From an uncultured Gemella sp. (GTDB lineage Bacteria > Bacillota > Bacilli > Staphylococcales > Gemellaceae), in NCBI GenBank assembly GCA_947254465.1, contig CAMYEU010000128.1:1-5163 (forward strand): a stretch of DNA of 5,163 nucleotides, in the 5' to 3' direction. The position numbers and the translations under genes are program-made. Positions within the stretch are counted from its first letter, which is position 1. Each line of letters starts with the position of its first letter. This document shows, one piece after another, positions 1-5,163 of this stretch. The notes below the pieces were generated by a model, which was not told the DNA's origin, made no database searches, and saw only the letters and a program-made list of their open reading frames with translations.

Positions 1-1
1 A

Positions 2-490
2 ATAGCGAAAGAAGCAAAAAATAATACTACTCTTAGTAATGTACACTCTAATGGTATAATCGCAGGAGAAAGGGGAATAGGTGGTTTAGTTTCACAAGTT
101 GAAAATTCTAGAATTTATAACAGTAGTTTTACTGGTAGAATAACTAATACTTATGATACAAAATCAACTTACCAAATTGGAGGATTAGTAGGAAAACTTT
201 CAGGTGATAATGCTTCAATAGATAAATCAATTTCATCTATCGATATGGCGACAAATGCTAATCAAGGAGACCAAACAGTTGGTGGTATAGCTGGGGTTGT
301 TGATAGAAGTGCTAGAATCAGTAATAGTTACGTTGAAGGAAATCTTAACAATGTGCAACATTTTGGTAAAGTAGGAGGAGTTGTAGGTAATCTTTGGGAT
401 GCTATATCAGGTGAAGAGAAATCTGGACAACTATCTAATGTCTTAAGTGATGTTAATGTTACAAACGGTAATGCTATAGCTGGTTATGAT
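2..490 (+). repeat. GLUG-type repeat region in the M26 protease
   Basis: About four degenerate protein repeats of 25-33 residues are visible. Each has a GG-[LIV]-[VA]-G-like core followed by an N/S-rich stretch ending in a short beta strand: cores at residues 27-31, 60-64, 94-98 and 125-129. A partial earlier unit (LSNVHSNGII) runs off the left edge. Such GLUG repeats are known in M26 IgA proteases and probably form a beta-solenoid stalk or substrate-binding module ahead of the catalytic domain. The DNA itself is not a perfect repeat. The right boundary is approximate. Confidence 0.75.
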
Positions 491-3253
491 TTTAGAGGTA
501 TTAAAGAAACTAATATCTATAGCAATAAAAATAATAAGGTAGTAAAAGTAGTTCAAGTAGATGATGAAGTGCTAAGTAAAGATTCTGAAGAGCAAAGAGG
601 AACTGTGCTAGAAGCGGATGATATTAATGTGAAAAAAGCTCAACTTGTTCCTAAGAATAATATTAAAACTGAGGACTTTAATTTCTCTTCTAAATATGTA
701 ACGGATTATAGTAAATTAAAAGATGTTGATGTTTCTAGGTTAAGGGTGTATAAAAATATAGAAAAATTACTGCCGTTTTATAACAGAGAGACTATTGTTA
801 AGTATGGTAATTTGGTAAGTACCAATGATGATTTATATACTAAAGATCTTTTATCTGTAGTTCCTATGAGAGACAAGGAAGTAATTACTGATATTAGTAA
901 AAATAAAGAGAGAATTAATAAATTATTATTACATTATGCAGATAATTCGTCACAAATATTGAATATTACTTATAAAGGTGACTTTTCAAAAGTTGCAGAA
1001 TATGAAATTGAACAAACAAAACTATTGTATACGCCTAATGCATTATTACATGATTACAGTAGTATAATTAATAATGTTATATCTGATTTAAAATCTGTAC
1101 AATATAATTCAACTTCAGTTAAAAAAATATTAGATATTTCTGGAGATATAAAATTAACGGAATTATATTTAGATGAACAATTTGATAAAACAAAAGAAGC
1201 TATAGGTGATAGTTTAGCGAAACTTCTGTCAGCAGATGCAGCAATCGCTGAGAACAGTAATTCGATAATTGATAATTATGTTATTCAGAAAATTAAACAG
1301 AATAAAGAAGCTTTATTGTTAGGTTTAACGTATTTAGAACGCTGGTATAATTTTAATTATGGGGAAACAAATGCTAAAGATTTAATAATGTATCATTTGA
1401 ATTTCTTTGGTAAATCAAATAGTTCGGCTCTAGATAATATTATTGAACTAGGTAAATCTGGATTTAATAATTTATTAGCTAAGAATAATGTTATTACTTA
1501 TAATGTATTGTTAGCGAAAAATTATGGAACAGAAACTTTATTTAAAGCATTAGAAGGATATAGAAAAGTATTTTTACCAAAAACTTCTAACAATGAGTGG
1601 TTTAAAAAACAAACAAAAGCATATATAGTTGAAGAAAAATCCACTATTGAAGAGGTAAGAGAAAAACAAGGGAAAGAGGGAACTAAATATTCTATTGGAG
1701 TATATGATAGATTAACTAGTCCATCTTGGAAATATCAAAGTATGGTATTGCCGTTACTAACACTTCCAGAAAAATCGGTGTTTATGATAGCGAATATTTC
1801 AACTATAGGATTTGGAGCTTACGATAGATATAGAAGTTCTGAATATCCTAAGGGAGAAAGATTAAATAATTATGTAGAAGAGAAAGTTAAAGAAGCGGCT
1901 AAACGATTTAGAGACCATTATGATTATTGGTATAAGATTCTAGATAATGAAAATAGAGAAAAATTATATAGAAGTATATTAGTATACGATGCTTTTAAAT
2001 TTGGTAATGATGATAATAAAGTAGTTAGCCAAGCAGATTTTTCAACAAATCACCCTGCGATAAAATATTTCTTTGGGCCAGCAGGAAACAATGTAGTTCA
2101 TAATCAACATGGTGCCTATGCTACGGGAGATGCATTCTACTATATGGCTTACCGTATGCTGGATAAAGATGGTGCGGTTACATATACTCATGAGATGACG
2201 CATAACTCAGATAGAGAGATTTATCTTGGAGGATATGGTAGAAGAATTGGTCTTGGACCAGAGTTTTATGCTAAAGGATTGTTACAGGCGCCTGACCATT
2301 CGTATGACCCAACGATAACGATCAACTCTGTATTGAAATATGAGGATTCAGAAAATTCAACAAGACTTCAAGTAGCTGATCCAACTCAACGATTTAATAG
2401 TGCAGAAGATTTACATAATTATATGCATAATATGTTTGATGTAATTTATATGTTAGAATATTTAGAAGGAAAAGCTGTAGCTAATTTAGAAGCAAATCAA
2501 AAATATGAGTTATTAAGAAAAGTTGAAAATAAATTTGATCTTGATCAAGACGGTAATAATGTATACGCGACAAATGTTGTTCGAAGATTAACTATGGATG
2601 AAGTTAATAAATTAAATTCTTTTGATAGTTTAATTGAAAATGATATTATTACTAGCAGAGGATACAAAGACCAAGAGTATAAGAGAAATGGTTATTATAC
2701 AATTGATTTATTTTCACCGATTTATTCGGCTCTTAGTGGAGAGAAAGGGACTCCTGGTGATTTAATGGGACGTCGTATGGCATTCGAATTATTAGCTGCA
2801 AAAGGATATAAAGAGGGTATGGTCCCTTATATCTCAAATCAATATGAAAAAGATGCAAAAGCGGAGGGAAGTAAGATTAAATCTTATGGTAAAGAAGTAG
2901 GTTTAGTTACAGATAAATTAGTACTTGAAAAAGTCTTTAATAATAGATATAGAACTTGGGTAGAATTCAAGAAGGATATGTATAAGGAAAGAGAAAATAA
3001 ATTTAGTAAACTAAATAGAGTTAACTTTATTAATCCTAATACTCCATTGAGTCGTCAACGAAATGTATCGGTTACGGATATAAATGTACTAGATAGAATG
3101 ATTGCCGAAGCGGTAAGAGGCGATGCAGAAGATGAAGTAGCAAAATTATATCCAGAAACAAATAGTAGGGTTCTTAAACTGAAAAAAGCAATATTTAAAG
3201 CGTATTTAGATCAAACTAAAGATTTTAGAACGTCTATATTTGAAAATAAATAA
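2..3253 (+). CDS. Zinc metalloprotease, peptidase family M26 (IgA1 protease / ZmpB-like), 5' partial
   Basis: This is the C-terminal 1083 residues of a large exported zinc endopeptidase; the frame is open to the left edge, so the start lies outside the window. Residues 1 to ~160 are GLUG-type repeats (GGLV, GGLVG, GGIAG, GGVVG cores). A linker follows, then M26 sequence beginning around LLPFYNRE (256-263). FFGPAG is at 690-695. The metal site is H730-E731-M-T-H734 with E754, the HExxH plus downstream Glu spacing of M26 enzymes: H730 and H734 would bind zinc with E754, and E731 would be the catalytic base. GDLMGRR (919-925) and the ending FKAYLDQTKDF are also family-like. Family members are usually ~1600-2500 residues, with signal peptide and LPXTG anchor at the N-terminus, so the absence of a C-terminal sorting signal is expected. 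Known members cleave IgA1 or other host glycoproteins; the substrate here cannot be told. The methionine at 245 lies inside the repeat region and is not the start. A hairpin terminator follows the stop. Confidence 0.93.
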   Translation: MAKEAKNNTTLSNVHSNGIIAGERGIGGLVSQVENSRIYNSSFTGRITNTYDTKSTYQIGGLVGKLSGDNASIDKSISSIDMATNANQGDQTVGGIAGVVDRSARISNSYVEGNLNNVQHFGKVGGVVGNLWDAISGEEKSGQLSNVLSDVNVTNGNAIAGYDFRGIKETNIYSNKNNKVVKVVQVDDEVLSKDSEEQRGTVLEADDINVKKAQLVPKNNIKTEDFNFSSKYVTDYSKLKDVDVSRLRVYKNIEKLLPFYNRETIVKYGNLVSTNDDLYTKDLLSVVPMRDKEVITDISKNKERINKLLLHYADNSSQILNITYKGDFSKVAEYEIEQTKLLYTPNALLHDYSSIINNVISDLKSVQYNSTSVKKILDISGDIKLTELYLDEQFDKTKEAIGDSLAKLLSADAAIAENSNSIIDNYVIQKIKQNKEALLLGLTYLERWYNFNYGETNAKDLIMYHLNFFGKSNSSALDNIIELGKSGFNNLLAKNNVITYNVLLAKNYGTETLFKALEGYRKVFLPKTSNNEWFKKQTKAYIVEEKSTIEEVREKQGKEGTKYSIGVYDRLTSPSWKYQSMVLPLLTLPEKSVFMIANISTIGFGAYDRYRSSEYPKGERLNNYVEEKVKEAAKRFRDHYDYWYKILDNENREKLYRSILVYDAFKFGNDDNKVVSQADFSTNHPAIKYFFGPAGNNVVHNQHGAYATGDAFYYMAYRMLDKDGAVTYTHEMTHNSDREIYLGGYGRRIGLGPEFYAKGLLQAPDHSYDPTITINSVLKYEDSENSTRLQVADPTQRFNSAEDLHNYMHNMFDVIYMLEYLEGKAVANLEANQKYELLRKVENKFDLDQDGNNVYATNVVRRLTMDEVNKLNSFDSLIENDIITSRGYKDQEYKRNGYYTIDLFSPIYSALSGEKGTPGDLMGRRMAFELLAAKGYKEGMVPYISNQYEKDAKAEGSKIKSYGKEVGLVTDKLVLEKVFNNRYRTWVEFKKDMYKERENKFSKLNRVNFINPNTPLSRQRNVSVTDINVLDRMIAEAVRGDAEDEVAKLYPETNSRVLKLKKAIFKAYLDQTKDFRTSIFENK
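2189..2263 (+). other. Zinc-binding active site of the M26 protease (HEMTH plus Glu)
   Basis: The codons for HEMTH occupy 2189-2203, and the third ligand Glu is codon 2261-2263, 24 residues after the first His. This matches the spacing known for M26 IgA1 proteases. All three ligands and the catalytic Glu are intact, so the enzyme is predicted to be active. Between them lies a glycine-rich segment (YLGGYGRRIGLG) typical of the family. Confidence 0.9.
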
Positions 3254-3272
3254 TATATTCTTAGTGTAATAT

Positions 3273-3312
3273 AGAAAAGGTATGGGAATTATTTTTCTCA
3301 TACCTTTTCTTA
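3273..3312 (+). terminator. Rho-independent terminator after the M26 protease gene
   Basis: The left arm AGAAAAGGTATG (3273-3284) pairs perfectly with CATACCTTTTCT (3299-3310). Four more inner pairs (one G-U) extend the stem to 16 bp with a 6-base loop. The right arm ends in a T-rich run, but the true U-tract after the stem is short. It starts 19 bases after the protease stop codon and separates that gene from cutC. Confidence 0.8.
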
Positions 3313-3376
3313 GGAAGGAAACTTTGTGTAGTTGAATTTAGAAGTAATAGATTTAAATATAATAAATTATAGATTT

Positions 3377-3406
3377 TAAACAAAGTATAAGATAATATGA
3401 TATAAT
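3377..3406 (+). promoter_or_regulatory. Candidate sigma-A promoter for cutC and the VOC gene
   Basis: A perfect TATAAT (3401-3406) is preceded by TG one base upstream (3398-3399), giving an extended -10 element. The best -35 is weak: TAAACA at 3377-3382 with an 18-base spacer. Transcription would start near 3413, leaving a leader of about 25 bases that contains the ribosome binding site. The surrounding sequence is very AT-rich, so the -35 assignment is uncertain, but the -10 is convincing and lies between a terminator and a start codon. Confidence 0.65.
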
Positions 3407-3437
3407 ATAACTGAAGAGATTAAAGGAGAATAGGGAT

Positions 3438-4199
3438 ATGATAAAAATTGAAGTATGTGCTAATAGTGTTCAGGATTGTTTGGTAGCTCAAAGTGAAGGT
3501 GCGGATAGAATAGAATTGATTAGTGCTAGCTACTTAGGGGGATTAACGCCTACTACCACAGTTTTAGATATGGTGTTAGAAAGTGGAGTAGAAATACCGA
3601 TTATGGCAATGGTAAGGCCAAGAGGTGGAGGTTTTTGTTATTCTAGAATAGAAAAAGAGCAGATGTTCAGAGAGGCGAGAGAACTTTTAAAACATGGTGC
3701 TAATGGAATAGTTTTTGGATTTCTAACTGAAGATAGAAAGATAGATTGGATAGAAACAGAAAAGATGATAGAACTTTGTGATAGTTTTGGAGCTGAGAGT
3801 GTTTTTCATAGGGCGTTTGATTGTTCTAATGAACCTGAATATAATCTTCAGCGTTTAATAGGATTAGGTTGTACTAGGGTCCTAACAAGTGGATTAGGAG
3901 CTAATGTTAATAGAGGTACAAAACTTTTGAAATTTCTTCAGTCGAAATATGGGCAACATATAGAGATTCTCGCAGGAGCAGGGATATCAACGGATAATCT
4001 TGAAAAAATTATTAAGAAAACTGGTGTCACACAAATTCATGGAACTTTTAAGAAATATGGGATAGATGTTACGACAAATGCGGAAGATGTATCATATAGA
4101 TATACAGAAAAAGGTGATTTTGAAGAAGTTGATCCTGTGGAATTGTCGAAGGCTATCGAAATAATTAGAAATATAAACAAAGGGGAAATAAATGTTTAG
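3438..4199 (+). CDS. cutC: CutC family protein (copper homeostasis-type TIM barrel)
   Basis: This 253-residue cytoplasmic protein spans the CutC family end to end. Family signatures are EVCANS near the start, GADRIEL (21-27), GGLTP (34-38), RPRGGGFCYS (60-69), FHRAFD (123-128), RVLTSG (147-152), LAGAGIS (178-184) and IHGT (200-203), in the order expected for the CutC TIM barrel. Family members are ~210-250 residues, so it is full length. The start is supported by AGGAG at 3424-3428, nine bases upstream. CutC was named from copper-sensitive E. coli mutants, but a biochemical activity is not firmly established, so the copper role is inherited from family naming. Cys67 in the conserved RPRGG segment and several other cysteines are present. 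It is first in a two-gene unit, its last eight bases overlapping the VOC gene. No copper transporter or copper regulator gene is visible nearby. Confidence 0.93.
   Translation: MIKIEVCANSVQDCLVAQSEGADRIELISASYLGGLTPTTTVLDMVLESGVEIPIMAMVRPRGGGFCYSRIEKEQMFREARELLKHGANGIVFGFLTEDRKIDWIETEKMIELCDSFGAESVFHRAFDCSNEPEYNLQRLIGLGCTRVLTSGLGANVNRGTKLLKFLQSKYGQHIEILAGAGISTDNLEKIIKKTGVTQIHGTFKKYGIDVTTNAEDVSYRYTEKGDFEEVDPVELSKAIEIIRNINKGEINV
4179..4194 (+). promoter_or_regulatory. Ribosome binding site and overlapping start of the VOC gene
   Basis: AAAGGGGA (4179-4186) lies inside the last codons of cutC, six bases from the G run to the ATG at 4192-4194. The ATG is eight bases upstream of the end of the cutC stop codon in another frame. 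This ribosome binding site decides the start and places the two genes in a coupled arrangement. Confidence 0.75.
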
Positions 4200-4575
4200 T
4201 AATATACATCATATAGCAATAATCGGAACTAATTATCAGAAGACAAAGGAGTTTTACGTAGATAAGTTAGGATTTGAGGTTATTAGTGAACATAATCGAC
4301 CAGAGAAGAATGATATTATAATAAATGTAGGACAAGGGAATATAGTATTAGAAATATTTATTAAAGAAGATGCTCCGTTGAGACCTAAGATGCCAAGTCC
4401 AGAATACAGTGGACTAAGACATTTAGCTTTTAAAGTTGATGATGTAGAAGTGGTTCTGAAAAAATTTGATGAATTAGATATTCCTCATAAACAATTAAGA
4501 TATGATGACTTCGATAATAAGAAAATGGCATTTTTCTTTGACCCAGATGGATTACCTTTAGAAATACATGAATAA
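4192..4575 (+). CDS. VOC superfamily protein (glyoxalase I-like, SMU.1112c/GloA2 type)
   Basis: A complete 127-residue single-domain vicinal-oxygen-chelate protein of two beta-alpha-beta-beta-beta halves. The four positions that bind a divalent metal in glyoxalase I-type enzymes are all filled: H7 (HHIAI), E54 (LEIF), H77 (RHLAF) and E124 (DPDGLPLEIHE). Other family marks are the FYVDKLGFEV helix-strand segment (21-30), RPEKND (36-41), GLRHLAFKVDDV (74-85) and FFFDPDG (114-120). The pattern resembles streptococcal VOC proteins annotated as GloA2 or SMU.1112c-like. Glyoxalase I turns the methylglyoxal-thiol adduct into a lactoyl thioester, but this subgroup's substrate is not certain, and fosfomycin- or dioxygenase-like members share the fold. 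The gene overlaps cutC by eight bases, so co-expression with it is very likely. Its stop codon is the first part of the terminator hairpin. Confidence 0.88.
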   Translation: MFSNIHHIAIIGTNYQKTKEFYVDKLGFEVISEHNRPEKNDIIINVGQGNIVLEIFIKEDAPLRPKMPSPEYSGLRHLAFKVDDVEVVLKKFDELDIPHKQLRYDDFDNKKMAFFFDPDGLPLEIHE

Positions 4576-4620
4576 AGAAAAAGAAAAAACTTAGGGAACT
4601 AGGTTTTTTCTTTTTCTTTT
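4574..4620 (+). terminator. Long hairpin terminator overlapping the VOC stop codon
   Basis: The left arm 4574-4594 pairs with 4599-4619 to give a 21-bp stem (one G-U, no mismatch) closed by a GGAA tetraloop (4595-4598). The outer 17 pairs are almost all A-T: purine-only apart from one C on the left, and T runs broken by C on the right, so the right arm itself serves as U-tract. The last two bases of the stop TAA (4573-4575) are in the stem. Because the arms are near-symmetric, it could also terminate transcription from the right. Confidence 0.88.
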
Positions 4621-4642
4621 AATGATTAAACAGAAAAATCTA

Positions 4643-4671
4643 TTGATTTTACAGACAATATATGTTTAAAT
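4643..4671 (+). promoter_or_regulatory. Candidate promoter for the S8 protease gene
   Basis: TTGATT (4643-4648, four of six matches to TTGACA) is followed after 17 bases by TTAAAT (4666-4671, four of six to TATAAT). A TG at 4663-4664 gives an extended -10. Transcription would start about 35 bases before the ATG, leaving room for the AAGGAG ribosome binding site at 4701-4706. A 6-bp inverted repeat (AAAATC/GATTTT, 4635-4650) overlaps the -35. In such AT-rich DNA this remains a tentative call. Confidence 0.45.
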
Positions 4672-4713
4672 AGAGAAATGTAATTAAAATAAACTTAAAA
4701 AAGGAGAGGAATA

Positions 4714-5142
4714 ATGCAATTTAGAAAAAAAGCTGCTGTATCATTTGTAACAGCTACATTATTACTGACTAATCTACATGTAATGGATTTTAATAATTTA
4801 CAGAAAAATTGGGTATATGCTGAAGAAAATGGAAAGGCTAATGCAGTATCTAATACTTCTGCACATACTTTTAAAGATGAGGATAAAGTTAAAATTATTG
4901 TTTCTTTAAAAGAGGACAAAGTAGATCCTAATTCGTTGAAAACTGAAGAAGGAAGAAAAGAACGTGAGAAAAGCACTAAAGAACCACGTGAAAAAGCACT
5001 AAAAGAAATTAAGGATAAAGGTGTTGATTATAAAGTTCTATTTGAATATGATACGCTTTTAAACGGATTTTCTCTAGAAACTTCATATGCTGATGCTAAA
5101 AAAATTCAAGCTATGGATTTTGTAAATAGTGTTGAAGTGAGT
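4714..5142 (+). CDS. Secreted subtilisin-like serine protease precursor (S8 family), N-terminal part only
   Basis: The genuine visible part is 143 residues. A signal peptide is clear: basic start (RKK, 4-6), hydrophobic core AAVSFVTATLLL (7-18), and a likely cleavage after VYA (34-36) before EENG. From about residue 58, KVKIIVSLKED and then LFEYDTLLNGFSLETSYADAKKI resemble the inhibitor I9-type propeptide of streptococcal cell-envelope subtilases (C5a peptidase or lactocepin-like), including the strand pattern ending FVNSVEVS. Such propeptides fold the protease and are then removed; the mature enzyme would act at the cell surface. The catalytic domain (Asp/His/Ser) lies beyond the window, so the family call rests on the propeptide alone. 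The start is fixed by AAGGAG (4701-4706) seven bases upstream. It has its own promoter candidate after a strong terminator. The frame continues through 5163, but 5143-5163 is adapter, adding the false residues LSLIHIS. Confidence 0.75.
4963..5007 (+). repeat. Imperfect 24-base tandem repeat in the S8 propeptide coding region
   Basis: Two 21-base near-copies start at 4963 and 4987: CGTGAGAAAAGCACTAAAGA and CGTGAAAAAGCACTAAAAGA, each followed by A. The shared AGCACTAAA block is shifted by one base between copies, so it is read as K-S-T-K in the first and K-A-L-K in the second. The encoded segment is a charged, probably helical stretch, REKSTKEP then REKALKEI. It looks like a recent duplication with compensating indels. 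Confidence 0.6.
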
Positions 5143-5163
5143 CTGTCTCTTATACACATCTCC
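5143..5163 (+). other. Nextera/Tn5 mosaic-end sequencing adapter (artefact)
   Basis: Bases 5143-5161 are CTGTCTCTTATACACATCT, identical to the 19-base mosaic end used in Nextera transposase libraries, and 5162-5163 (CC) are the expected next bases of the read-through adapter. The natural Tn5 outside and inside ends differ from this engineered sequence, and it lies exactly at the end of the window. It is therefore untrimmed adapter and not part of the genome. Confidence 0.96.

Noticed and set aside
245..247. ATG at 245 as the start of the metalloprotease
   Set aside because: The frame stays open to the left edge with matching repeat sequence, no convincing ribosome binding site precedes it, and a secreted protein should begin with a signal peptide.
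3254..3437. Possible small gene, sRNA or riboswitch between the protease gene and cutC
   Set aside because: The space is filled by a terminator hairpin and an AT-rich promoter region. No start codon with a ribosome binding site opens a meaningful frame, and the ~25-base cutC leader is too short for a riboswitch.
4695..4976. Minus-strand reading frame of 93 codons opposite the S8 gene start
   Set aside because: It lies antisense to a gene with a strong ribosome binding site and signal peptide. It has no recognisable domain, and its hydrophobic, Ser/Phe-rich content is what the reverse complement of Lys/Glu-rich coding DNA gives.
1..5142. CRISPR array, tRNA/rRNA genes, insertion sequences or a new defence system
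   Set aside because: No regularly spaced identical repeats, cloverleaf or rRNA-like sequence, transposase motif or defence-type domain was seen. Every long reading frame is explained by a known family.
5143..5163. Tn5-like transposon end inserted in the protease gene
   Set aside because: The sequence is the engineered mosaic end, not the natural Tn5 outside or inside end, and it continues as Nextera adapter at the very end of the contig. Library adapter is the simpler explanation.

Overview
This AT-rich window holds four protein-coding genes, all on the + strand. They are the 3' part of a large M26-family zinc metalloprotease gene, a complete two-gene unit (cutC plus a glyoxalase-fold VOC protein), and the 5' end of a gene for a secreted subtilisin-like (S8) protease precursor. 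Strong A/T bias, AGGAG-type ribosome binding sites, the M26 protease family and streptococcus-like VOC and S8 proteins point to a low-GC Firmicute of the oral or mucosal flora. Gemella is my best guess, and a Streptococcus relative is less likely because of the base composition. The genus is inferred, not proven.

Layout. From 2 to 3253 is the protease gene, open to the left edge. Its first ~160 visible codons are GLUG-type beta repeats, followed by the M26 catalytic region with HEMTH plus a downstream Glu. A hairpin terminator at 3273-3312 closes it. An extended -10 promoter near 3377-3406 precedes cutC (3438-4199). The VOC gene (4192-4575) starts inside the end of cutC with an 8-base overlap, so the two are one transcriptional and probably translationally coupled unit. 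A long, nearly symmetric hairpin whose outer arm includes the VOC stop codon ends that unit (4574-4620). A second promoter candidate (4643-4671) and a strong ribosome binding site lead into the S8 protease gene (4714 onward), of which only the signal peptide and most of an I9-like propeptide are visible.

The last 21 bases (5143-5163) are not genomic. They match the Nextera/Tn5 mosaic-end adapter followed by CC, so genuine sequence stops at 5142 and the final seven in-frame residues of the S8 protein are artefactual.

How the genes work together: the two flanking genes encode exported proteases likely to act on host or extracellular proteins, while the central pair encodes small cytoplasmic proteins of presumed metal or reactive-carbonyl housekeeping. 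Nothing links the central pair functionally to the proteases beyond proximity. I see no mobile element, CRISPR array, tRNA or rRNA, and no convincing undescribed system.
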